Origin: Pseudomonadota bacterium
GTDB lineage: Bacteria > Pseudomonadota > Gammaproteobacteria > Burkholderiales > Burkholderiaceae_B
DNA length: 16,139 bases
Assembly (NCBI GenBank): GCA_023427945.1
Contig: JAEYZR010000364.1
Location: 1 to 16,139 of the forward strand
Reading direction: 5' to 3'
Shown here: piece by piece, positions 6,382-13,783 of the stretch
How the letters are laid out: each line of letters opens with the position of its first letter
How positions within the stretch are numbered: the stretch's first letter is position 1
Program-made: the position numbers and the translations under genes
Notes under the pieces: model-generated
Database searches by the model: none
What the model saw: the letters and a program-made list of their open reading frames with translations, nothing else
Told to the model about the DNA's origin: nothing

Positions 6382-7107
6382 ATGACCGAACACACTAACA
6401 AGCAGTTCGATAGCGACCTTGAGCGCGTGAGATCCGACTTTCTCAAAATGGGTGGTCTGGTCGAGGCGATGATACGCGAAGGTATCGATGCCTTGATCGA
6501 AGGCGACCTCTCCCTGGTGGACGAGGTTCGCGAACGTGAGAAAGACGTCAACACGCTGGAAGTTCAGATCGATGAGCGCATCAGCCACATTCTGGCGCGC
6601 CATCAACCCACTGCGATCGACCTGCGCCTGCTGCTCGCCGTCTCGAAAATGCTGACCGACATGGAGCGTTCGGGTGACGAGGCCGAGAAAATCGCCGTCA
6701 TGTCGCGTCGTATCCATGAAGGCGAAAGCCGCCACCTGCCGATCATCGAACTGCGTCACATGACCGACAAGGTGCTCGCCATGCTGCGTCATTCGCTCGA
6801 TTCGTTTGCGCGCCTGGACGCTATCCAGGCAGCGCAGGTGGTGCGAAACGACAAGGAAGTGGACAAGGAATGGAAGGCCACGCTGCGCCATCTCATTACC
6901 TACATGATCGAAGATCCGCGCACGATTTCACATTCCATCGACCTGATCTTCATTGCCCGTGCGCTGGAGCGCATCGGCGATCACGCCAAGAACATGTCCG
7001 AACGTGTGATCTACATGGTGCATGGTGCCGACGTGCGCCATACCGGTGTCAAGAATACCGAACGGCTCGCACGCGGTAATGAACCCGAGGTCGTCGACGC
7101 CGACTGA
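6382..7107 (+). CDS. phoU: Phosphate signalling/transport system accessory protein PhoU
   Basis: PhoU links the PstSCAB phosphate transporter to the PhoR/PhoB two-component system and prevents Pho regulon activation when phosphate is plentiful. It is a cytoplasmic, all-helical protein made of two similar three-helix bundles. The 241-residue length is typical. The two metal-binding E-x-x-x-D signatures expected in each half are present: MERSGDEAEK (E95, D99) and ALERIGDHAKNMSE (E196, D200). The internal repeat is therefore intact. The ATG at 6382 is supported by AGGA upstream and by TEHTNKQFD-like N termini of homologues. It is not flanked by pst or phoB/phoR genes here, so it appears to be a stand-alone copy with its own promoter region; read-through from rpiA is also possible. 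It ends convergently with yggX across 65 bases. Confidence 0.95.
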   Translation: MTEHTNKQFDSDLERVRSDFLKMGGLVEAMIREGIDALIEGDLSLVDEVREREKDVNTLEVQIDERISHILARHQPTAIDLRLLLAVSKMLTDMERSGDEAEKIAVMSRRIHEGESRHLPIIELRHMTDKVLAMLRHSLDSFARLDAIQAAQVVRNDKEVDKEWKATLRHLITYMIEDPRTISHSIDLIFIARALERIGDHAKNMSERVIYMVHGADVRHTGVKNTERLARGNEPEVVDAD

Positions 7108-7140
7108 CAGACCCGCACAGGGTGGTCGCGGCGTCGTCAG

Positions 7141-7161
7141 GCAGGGCTTTTACAGCCCTGC
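7141..7161. terminator. Hairpin between convergent phoU and yggX
   Basis: GCAGGGCT and AGCCCTGC form a perfect 8-base stem with the loop TTTAC. It lies 33 bases after the phoU stop and 11 bases beyond the yggX stop, so it could end both transcripts. Neither strand shows a T-run after the stem, so efficiency is doubtful. Confidence 0.45.
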
Positions 7162-7172
7162 AGTGACTGGGG

Positions 7173-7445
7173 TCAGGCGGTGGGCGGCACGTAGCCGTTG
7201 GCCTCGACGTTGCCATCTTCGAACAGAAACCGCTCCATCTGTTCTTTCAGGTACTTGCGTGCACGCGCATCGGCCAGGTTCAGGCGGTTCTCATTCACCA
7301 GCCGGGTTTGAATGCTCTTCCATTCTTCCCAGGCTTCCTTGGAAATGCTCTGCCAGATCTTGGTGCCGGTTTCACCCGGATAGGGCGCGTAGTCCAAGCC
7401 TTCGGCTTCGCGCTTGAGTTTGACGCATTGAATCATTCGGGTCAT
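7173..7445 (-). CDS. yggX: Probable Fe(2+)-trafficking protein YggX
   Basis: YggX is a small cytoplasmic protein linked to iron trafficking and to protection of iron-sulphur clusters from oxidative damage. The protein has 90 residues, the normal size (E. coli about 91). It shows the near-universal N terminus MTRMIQCVKLKREAEGLD with the conserved cysteine at residue 7, then YPGETGTKIW, ISKEAWEEW (34-42), NENRLNL and the C-terminal MERFLFEDG (70-78). The start is set by that conserved N terminus; the ribosome site is weak. It lies 46 bases downstream of argA on the same strand, so the two are probably cotranscribed. A functional tie between arginine synthesis and iron handling is not implied by this alone. 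Confidence 0.95.
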   Translation of the reverse strand: MTRMIQCVKLKREAEGLDYAPYPGETGTKIWQSISKEAWEEWKSIQTRLVNENRLNLADARARKYLKEQMERFLFEDGNVEANGYVPPTA

Positions 7446-7491
7446 GAAAGTCTGCCAATAAAAACGTTGTCTGGCCTAGTGTAGCAAGGGC

Positions 7492-8865
7492 TCAGATGCG
7501 CTTGATGAAGATGTGGCTATTACGCGAGCGGTTGTAGCTGGCCTGTTTTTCCTTGGGCAGGTCGGTCACGCCGCCCTGCACGAAGCCTCGCTTGACGAAC
7601 CAGTGCGAGGTGCGCGTGGTCAGCGCGAACAAACGCTTCACGCCCAGCGCCTTGGCACGACCTTCCATGTGCCGCAACAGCAAGTCGCCTTCGCCGCTGC
7701 TTTGCCATTCCGGATGGACGATCAGGCATGCAAGCTCGGCCATCTGCGCTTCGGGGTAGGGGTAGAGCGCCGCACAGCCGTAGATCACGCCATCATGCTC
7801 CAGTACCGAGAACTTCTCGACGTCGCGCTCGATGACGCTGCGCCCGCGCGGCACCAGTGTGCCGTCGGCTTCCAGCGGTTCGATCAGGCTCAGGATGGCG
7901 CCCACGTCGTCCTGCGTGGCGTTGCGCAGATCGTCCAGCGTGTCTTCAACGACCATGGTGCCTACACCATCGTGTGTGAAGATTTCCAGCAGCACGCCGC
8001 CATCCAGCGAAAACGGCACCATGTGTGCACGCGCCACGCCGCGTTTGACCGCGAGCGAGGCATAGCGCAGAAAGAATGCGGTGTCTTCATCGAGGTTGCC
8101 GCCGGCGAGCAGCGCATCGGCATCGACCCGGGCCAGTTCGGTATCCACGGTGCCATCGGCGTTGATCACACCTTCGCCAACGGAGAGAAACACCAGTTTC
8201 TCTGCCCTGAGCGCGATGGCGACGCTGGTGGCAAGATCTTCCATCGCAAGATTGAAGGCATCGCCGGTAGGTGAAAAACCCAGGGGAGAGAGCAGCACGA
8301 TAGAATCACTGCCCAGAGCGAACTTGAAGGCATCGACGTCGATCTTGCGGACCTGGCCTGTGTGCTTGTAATCGACGCCATCGATCACACCAACAGGCCG
8401 CGCCGTCACGAAATTGCCGGAAATCACGCGCATGTGCGAATGTGACATCGGGGTGTTGGGCAAGCCCTGGCTGAAGGCCGCCTCGATATCCAGCCGGATT
8501 TCACCCGCAGCCTCTTTTGCGCATTCCAGTGCGGCAGCATCGGTCGGGGACATGCCGCGACCGAACTGCTGGCTGTAACCCTTCAGATGCAGCTGTTCGT
8601 TCACCTGGGGGCGCGAACCGTGAACCAGCACCAGCCGGATGCCCAGAGAAGAAAGCAGTGAAATATCCTGAATCAGCGCATTGAGCGCACCCGCCTGAAC
8701 CAGCTCGCCTCCAAAGGCGATGACAAATGTCTTGCCCCGGAAAGCGTGTACATAAGGAGCAACCTCCCGGAACCATCGCACGAACTGCGCCGCAGCAAAT
8801 TCGGGCGCTTCTTGAGCGGAGACTGTTTCAGGGGGATCCGGGTCAACCATGATGGGCAATATCAT
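7492..8865 (-). CDS. argA: Amino-acid N-acetyltransferase (N-acetylglutamate synthase) ArgA
   Basis: ArgA transfers acetyl from acetyl-CoA to glutamate, the first step of arginine synthesis, and is usually inhibited by arginine. The 457-residue protein has the classical two-domain form. An amino-acid-kinase-like domain (about residues 35-300) carries GKTFVIAFGGE (44-54), LGIRLVLVHGSRPQ (74-87), the NTP...SGNF stretch (137-152) and DGVDYKHTGQVRKID (162-176). A GNAT domain (about 315-457) has ACAALYP-like GCAALYPYPE (363-372), the acetyl-CoA loop region ELACLIVHPEWQSSGEGDLLL (377-397), and FALTTRTSHWFVKRGF (413-428). It aligns along its length with E. coli ArgA. The start is unsure: ATG at 8865 or ATG at 8850 (five residues shorter); neither has a well-spaced Shine-Dalgarno. 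It diverges from hrpA and precedes yggX. Confidence 0.95.
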   Translation of the reverse strand: MILPIMVDPDPPETVSAQEAPEFAAAQFVRWFREVAPYVHAFRGKTFVIAFGGELVQAGALNALIQDISLLSSLGIRLVLVHGSRPQVNEQLHLKGYSQQFGRGMSPTDAAALECAKEAAGEIRLDIEAAFSQGLPNTPMSHSHMRVISGNFVTARPVGVIDGVDYKHTGQVRKIDVDAFKFALGSDSIVLLSPLGFSPTGDAFNLAMEDLATSVAIALRAEKLVFLSVGEGVINADGTVDTELARVDADALLAGGNLDEDTAFFLRYASLAVKRGVARAHMVPFSLDGGVLLEIFTHDGVGTMVVEDTLDDLRNATQDDVGAILSLIEPLEADGTLVPRGRSVIERDVEKFSVLEHDGVIYGCAALYPYPEAQMAELACLIVHPEWQSSGEGDLLLRHMEGRAKALGVKRLFALTTRTSHWFVKRGFVQGGVTDLPKEKQASYNRSRNSHIFIKRI

Positions 8866-8891
8866 CCTGTGAGAAGAAAAGTTTGTTGAAT

Positions 8892-8920
8892 TTTATAATG
8901 ACGCGCCAACCGGATGGAAA
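8892..8920 (-). promoter_or_regulatory. Promoter of argA (-yggX)
   Basis: On the minus strand TTTCCA (8920-8915) and TATAAA (8897-8892) are separated by exactly 17 bases, matching the sigma-70 consensus at 4 of 6 and 5 of 6 positions. A transcript would start about 20 bases before the argA ATG. It overlaps the hrpA -10 box. Confidence 0.5.
8894..8899 (+). promoter_or_regulatory. -10 box of hrpA promoter
   Basis: A perfect TATAAT lies 24 bases before the hrpA ATG. At the proper distance (8871-8876, GAGAAG) there is no recognisable -35, so the promoter is weak or activator-dependent. The box shares bases with the minus-strand TATAAA of argA. Confidence 0.5.
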
Positions 8921-8923
8921 CTG

Positions 8924-11900
8924 ATGTCTGAACCAACCCGCGCCGCGCGCCCGCGCCCGCCCAAGCCCCAAACCGTAGAACGCGTCATCGGCCCGATCAC
9001 CTATCCCGAAGACCTGCCTGTCAGCGCCCGCCGCGCGGAAATCGCGCGCGCCATCGCCGCTCATCAGGTGGTCATCGTCAGCGGCGAAACCGGGTCGGGC
9101 AAGACCACTCAGTTGCCCAAGATCTGCCTGGAGCTCGGTCGTGGAAGGATCAAGCTGATTGGTCACACCCAGCCTCGGCGCCTGGCAGCGACCTCGGTGG
9201 CCAAGCGCATTGCGCAGGAACTGGGCTCCGAGACCGGTGGGCTGGTGGGCTACCAGGTTCGCTTCAACGATCGCACAAGTTCGAATTCGGCCATCAAGCT
9301 GATGACCGACGGCATTTTGCTGGCCGAGTCGCAACGGGATCCTTTGCTCAAGCGCTATGACACCATCATCATCGATGAAGCACATGAACGCAGCCTGAAC
9401 ATCGACTTCCTGCTGGGCTATCTACGCCAGATTCTGCCTCGGCGCCCCGACCTCAAGGTCATCATCACCTCGGCCACCATCGATGCGAGCCGTTTCTCCG
9501 AACACTTCGCCGACCCGAGAGGACAGGGCGCGCCAGTCATCGAAGTCTCGGGCCGGCTCTTCCCGGTCGAGGTGCGCTATCGGCCTGTGCGCGAGGAAAC
9601 CGGCGATGCCGCAGCAGCGTCTGGTGCACCCGTGCGACAGGATCGTGAGCGCTTCACTGGTGACGAGGAGCGCGACCTGATCGACGCCATCGTCGAGGCC
9701 GCAGACGAGTGCGCCGCCAACGGTCCCGGCGACATCCTGGTGTTTCTGCCCGGCGAACGGGAAATCAGGGAGTCGGCTGACGCCCTGCGCAAGCGCCACC
9801 CGGCAGGCTCCGAAATTCTCCCGCTGTATGCGCGCCTGTCCCAGGCCGAGCAGGAAGGAATTTTCCGTCCTCGCGGTCAGGCCAGACGGATCGTGCTGGC
9901 TACCAACGTGGCCGAGACTTCCCTGACCGTGCCCGGCATTCGTTACGTCATCGACAGTGGCCTGGCGCGCGTCAAACGTTATTCCTGGCGCAACAAGGTC
10001 GAACAGCTGCGCATCGAGCCCATCAGCCAGGCGTCGGCCAACCAGCGTGCCGGGCGTTGTGGACGGATCGGTCCCGGTATCTGCATCCGGCTGTATGACG
10101 AGGCCGACTACACCGCACGGGCGCCGTTCACCGATCCCGAGGTGCTTCGGGCATCGTTGGCGTCGGTCATCCTGCGCATGAAATCGCTGCGTCTGGATGA
10201 CATCGAGCAGTTTCCGTTCGTGCAGGCACCCCCTGGACGGGCGATTGCCGATGGATACCATCTCCTTCAGGAACTGGGCGCCATCGAACCTGCCGGGGGG
10301 CAGGATCCTTCCGAGGACACGCCAAAATATGCATTGACCACGCTGGGTCAGGAACTGGCGCGTCTGCCTGTCGATCCTCGCATCGGGCGCATGATTCTGG
10401 CGGCCCGCGAGCACGATTGCCTGAGTGAGATGCTGGTCATCGCTGCGGCGCTTTCCACCCAGGATCCACGAGATCGTCCGATGGACGCGCGCGAAGCGGC
10501 CGAACAGGCGCACGCGAAGTTCGGCGATGAAAAATCGGAGTTCGTGTCCTATCTCAAGCTGTGGCGGTGGTATGACGACGCCGTCGCGCACAAGGGATCG
10601 CAACGCAAGCTGGTGGGCACGCTGCGCCAGAACTTTCTCTCGCCCGTGCGCTTGCGCGAGTGGCACGATGTGCATTCGCAACTTGCCGCTCTGGTGGGCG
10701 AGCATGGCTGGCGCCTGAATCAGGCCGAAGCCACCTATGAGCAACTCCACATGGCGCTGCTCTCCGGGCTGCTGGGCAACATCGGCTGTCGCAGTGAGGA
10801 AAGCGGCCTCTACATGGGGGCGCGCGACATTCGTTTCCACATCCATCCAGGATCGCGACTGGCCAAGAAGGCAGGCCGCTGGATCGTGGCAGGCGAGCTC
10901 ATCGAGACGACCCGCCTGTATGCCCGTTGCGTGGCCCGCATCGAGCCGCCCTGGCTGGAGAAGGTCGCCGGTCACCTGGTCAAGCGGGCCTGGGCCGACC
11001 CCCGCTGGGAGAAAAAGGCGGGACAGGTCGTCGCGAACGAGCGCGGCACGCTCTATGGGCTGACGCTCTATTCCGGGCGTCGTATCCATTACGGGCGCAT
11101 CAACCCCTCGCATGCCCGCGAACTGTTCATCCGTCAGGCACTGGTGACGGGCGATATCGACACGCGCCTGCGCTTCGTCGCGCACAACCGCAAGCTCATC
11201 GCCCAGATCGAGAAGCTGGAGCATCAGACACGCCGTCCGGACATCCTGGTCGACGATCAACTGATCTACGCCTTCTATGACCAGCAGCTGCCTGCCGATA
11301 TGTCGCAGACCACCACGCTGGAAAAATGGGTGCGTGGCCTGGATGCCGCGCAGGCTGCAAAGCTCATGTTGAGCCGCGAGTCGCTGATGCGGCACGAAGC
11401 CGCGGGGGTCACCACCGATGTCTTTCCCAAGAAGATGGATGTCAACGGCGTCTCCATGGCCCTGGACTACCACTTCGAGCCAGGCTCACTGCGCGACGGT
11501 GTCACGCTCTCCATACCGCTCTTTGCGCTCAATCAGGTCGATGCAGCACGCAGCGAATGGCTGGTGCCGGGCATGCTGAAGGAAAAGGTCCTGCTGGCGC
11601 TGAAATCGCTGCCGCAGAAGTTGCGGCGTCATTGCGTGCCGCTGCCGGAATACGCTGCAGGATTTTTCGATCGATGGTTTGAGCGGCTCGCAAGCACACA
11701 GTCCGGCCTGCTCGAAGCCATCGTGCAAGACATATGGGTGCAACTGAAAGTGCGCGCTCAGCCAGCCGACTTCAAGCTCGAGACGCTGCCGGCGCACATG
11801 TTCATGAATTTCCGTGTCGTCGACGAACATGGCCGCATGCTGGCCGCCAGTCGCAATCTGGCGCAACTGAAGGCTGAGTACGGGCGCGCCGCCCAGGCAG

Positions 11901-12799
11901 ATTTTCAGCAGATGGCCGCTCGCGATACCCATGTCGCCCAGTCGCTGGTCAGCGAGAACATTACGGACTGGTCGTTCGGCCCATTGCCCGAATTGCTGGA
12001 AATCTCACGCAAGGGTGCTTCGGTCGTAGGCTATCCTGCCCTGGTCGATCGTAGGTCGCATGTGGACATCGATGTCTATGACGATCCCGACGAAGCGCGT
12101 CGCCATCACCGTTCAGGCCTGCTGCGCCTGTTCAAGATAGCCTTGCGCGAACAGGTCAAGTTCCTGGAAAAGAACCTGAACGATCTCACCAAGATGGGCA
12201 TGCTCTACATGCCACTGGGTACCCAGGAAGAACTGCGTGATCACATCATCGATTGCGCCATCGAACGCGCTTGTCTGGCTGAGCCCTGGCCGAACGATCA
12301 AGCCTCGTTCGAGCAGCGCCGCCTGGAGGGCAAGGGCAGGGTGGGGCTGCTGGCGCAGGAAGTTGGCAGGCTCGCCCACACCATTCTCACTGAGTGGACG
12401 GCGCTGCAACGCAAGCTGCGCGATGCACGGGCCTTGCGCGAGACGTCAGCCGATATTCAGGCGCAACTGACCTCGCTCATGCCTGCCTCGTTCCTGCGCG
12501 ACACGCCCTATGCCCAACTGGCGCATTTTCCGCGCTATCTGAAGGCTGCCACGGCGCGTCTGGATAAAGCGCGCGCCGACCCGTCGCGCGACCAGAGGCT
12601 GATGGCGGAGATGAGCCCGTTGCTGGTGAACTACCAGCGTGCGAGAAGCGCCCGCAAGGGGGCGCCCGACGCCGGGCTGGACGAATTCCGCTGGCTGCTC
12701 GAGGAACTGCGCGTGGCACTGTTCGCGCAAGAGTTGCGAACGCCCATGCCGGTCTCGGCCAAGCGCTTGCAAAAGGCCTGGATGTCCATGGCCCGCTAG
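8924..12799 (+). CDS. hrpA: ATP-dependent RNA helicase HrpA (DEAH box)
   Basis: HrpA is a DEAH-box RNA helicase; in other bacteria it takes part in mRNA processing and in rescue of stalled or collided ribosomes. The protein has 1291 residues, close to the E. coli length of about 1300. The first RecA-like domain holds GETGSGKTT (motif I, 54-62), TQPRRLAA (82-89), DEAH (151-154) and SAT (183-185). The second holds LVFLPGEREI, TNVAETSLT and QRAGRCGR (motif VI, 374-381). A helicase-associated (HA2) region and OB-fold follow to about residue 690, then the long C-terminal region specific to HrpA. No signal or membrane segment is seen. The ATG follows GGA with 5 bases between. It shares a divergent promoter region with argA and ends 3 bases before lpxO, tail to tail. 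Confidence 0.97.
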   Translation: MSEPTRAARPRPPKPQTVERVIGPITYPEDLPVSARRAEIARAIAAHQVVIVSGETGSGKTTQLPKICLELGRGRIKLIGHTQPRRLAATSVAKRIAQELGSETGGLVGYQVRFNDRTSSNSAIKLMTDGILLAESQRDPLLKRYDTIIIDEAHERSLNIDFLLGYLRQILPRRPDLKVIITSATIDASRFSEHFADPRGQGAPVIEVSGRLFPVEVRYRPVREETGDAAAASGAPVRQDRERFTGDEERDLIDAIVEAADECAANGPGDILVFLPGEREIRESADALRKRHPAGSEILPLYARLSQAEQEGIFRPRGQARRIVLATNVAETSLTVPGIRYVIDSGLARVKRYSWRNKVEQLRIEPISQASANQRAGRCGRIGPGICIRLYDEADYTARAPFTDPEVLRASLASVILRMKSLRLDDIEQFPFVQAPPGRAIADGYHLLQELGAIEPAGGQDPSEDTPKYALTTLGQELARLPVDPRIGRMILAAREHDCLSEMLVIAAALSTQDPRDRPMDAREAAEQAHAKFGDEKSEFVSYLKLWRWYDDAVAHKGSQRKLVGTLRQNFLSPVRLREWHDVHSQLAALVGEHGWRLNQAEATYEQLHMALLSGLLGNIGCRSEESGLYMGARDIRFHIHPGSRLAKKAGRWIVAGELIETTRLYARCVARIEPPWLEKVAGHLVKRAWADPRWEKKAGQVVANERGTLYGLTLYSGRRIHYGRINPSHARELFIRQALVTGDIDTRLRFVAHNRKLIAQIEKLEHQTRRPDILVDDQLIYAFYDQQLPADMSQTTTLEKWVRGLDAAQAAKLMLSRESLMRHEAAGVTTDVFPKKMDVNGVSMALDYHFEPGSLRDGVTLSIPLFALNQVDAARSEWLVPGMLKEKVLLALKSLPQKLRRHCVPLPEYAAGFFDRWFERLASTQSGLLEAIVQDIWVQLKVRAQPADFKLETLPAHMFMNFRVVDEHGRMLAASRNLAQLKAEYGRAAQADFQQMAARDTHVAQSLVSENITDWSFGPLPELLEISRKGASVVGYPALVDRRSHVDIDVYDDPDEARRHHRSGLLRLFKIALREQVKFLEKNLNDLTKMGMLYMPLGTQEELRDHIIDCAIERACLAEPWPNDQASFEQRRLEGKGRVGLLAQEVGRLAHTILTEWTALQRKLRDARALRETSADIQAQLTSLMPASFLRDTPYAQLAHFPRYLKAATARLDKARADPSRDQRLMAEMSPLLVNYQRARSARKGAPDAGLDEFRWLLEELRVALFAQELRTPMPVSAKRLQKAWMSMAR

Positions 12800-12802
12800 C
12801 CG

Positions 12803-13702
12803 TCAGATCAGAATGAAGGCCAGGATCAGCAGTGCAATCAAGCCGAATTTCGTGCACTTGTAGACCGTGCGATTCCATTTCTTGAACTGCTTGCGTTTCT
12901 GGTCGATCACCCAGTGGGCATGAGTCAGCCGGTTGATGGCGCCGGTCTTGTCGCCCACATCGTTCGGTGAGGCCGCTGCCGACATCACCTTGCGTCCGAA
13001 CCAGCGGTTGAACGACTCGGCCCAACCCCATTTCAACGGACGCTCCACGTCGCAGAAAAGAATGATCCGGTTGGACTCGCTGTTGTTGTAGGCCTCGTGC
13101 ACGTAGGTCTCGTCGAACACCGTGTCTTCTCCGTCGCGCCAACTGTAGGACTCGCCATCGACGGCGATGTAGCAGCGATCGTCGTTGGGCGTGACCAGTC
13201 CCAGGTGGTAGCGCAGCGAGCCTGAAAACGGGTCGCGGTGGCGATTGAGCTTGCCCCCGGGAGGCAGCTCGGCAAACATGGCTGCCTTGATTTCGGGAAT
13301 GGTGTTCAACAGGGCGACCGTCTTGGGGCAATACTGCTCGGCCGACGGATGGCGGGCGTCATACCACTTCAGATAGAAGCGTTTCCACCCGTATTTGAAA
13401 AACGAGTTGAAGCCGATGTCGTCATGTTTCTCCGCTGCCTTGATGTGTCGCAGCTCCGCCATGCTGACGGCTTCGTCGCGGATCAGCTCCCAGTTGTCGC
13501 GCAGCTTCTGCAGGCCGGGAATCTCATGGGTGGAGATGAACGGCGTGGTCGGCACTTTCGATGCCAGGATCATGAAGGCATTGACGGGGGCCAGAGCCAC
13601 CGAATGATCCAGAAACTGCCGCGCCAGCGGCAGGCGTACACGGCCCCGGAAATGAGCGAACAGGATCGAGGCGATCCAGATTCCCAGAATGATCCATTTC
13701 AT
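12803..13702 (-). CDS. lpxO: Lipid A 2-hydroxylase LpxO (aspartyl/asparaginyl beta-hydroxylase family)
   Basis: LpxO is an Fe(II)/2-oxoglutarate-dependent dioxygenase that adds a 2-hydroxyl group to a secondary acyl chain of lipid A at the inner membrane's cytoplasmic side. The 299-residue protein resembles Salmonella LpxO along its length. It has an N-terminal hydrophobic anchor (about 2-17), GFNSFFKYGWKRFYLKWY (97-114), the iron ligands H155 and D157 in HRDPFSGSLRYHLGL, a second histidine H202 in DETYVHEAYNN, and RIILFCDVERPL (212-223) with the expected 2-oxoglutarate-binding arginine. A second hydrophobic segment closes the C terminus (about 286-299). All iron ligands are present, so activity is likely. 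It is convergent with hrpA and divergent from dnaE, and apparently transcribed alone. The acyl chain modified here cannot be told from sequence. Confidence 0.92.
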   Translation of the reverse strand: MKWIILGIWIASILFAHFRGRVRLPLARQFLDHSVALAPVNAFMILASKVPTTPFISTHEIPGLQKLRDNWELIRDEAVSMAELRHIKAAEKHDDIGFNSFFKYGWKRFYLKWYDARHPSAEQYCPKTVALLNTIPEIKAAMFAELPPGGKLNRHRDPFSGSLRYHLGLVTPNDDRCYIAVDGESYSWRDGEDTVFDETYVHEAYNNSESNRIILFCDVERPLKWGWAESFNRWFGRKVMSAAASPNDVGDKTGAINRLTHAHWVIDQKRKQFKKWNRTVYKCTKFGLIALLILAFILI

Positions 13703-13770
13703 AGCGCGTCAACCAAAAAATCTTGCGAGAGGTTTATTGTTACACAACGGCGGCCTGCCGTCGCCGTGGG

Positions 13771-13776
13771 TACAAT
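13771..13776 (+). promoter_or_regulatory. Candidate -10 box of dnaE
   Basis: TACAAT matches the -10 consensus at 5 of 6 positions and ends 7 bases before the dnaE ATG. Transcription from it would begin at or next to the start codon. No good -35 is visible 17 bases upstream, so the call is tentative. Confidence 0.35.
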
Positions 13777-13783
13777 CCTCACC

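Noticed and set aside
9422..11473. Long minus-strand open frame (683 codons) inside hrpA
   Set aside because: It lies wholly antisense to a complete HrpA with all helicase motifs. Its translation is rich in Arg, Gln, His, Asp and Gly without recognisable domains, as expected from the codon bias of the opposite GC-rich gene.
12477..13331. Minus-strand frame of 284 codons overlapping hrpA and lpxO
   Set aside because: It runs antisense to the hrpA end and in another frame of lpxO; both of those have clear motifs, this one has none.
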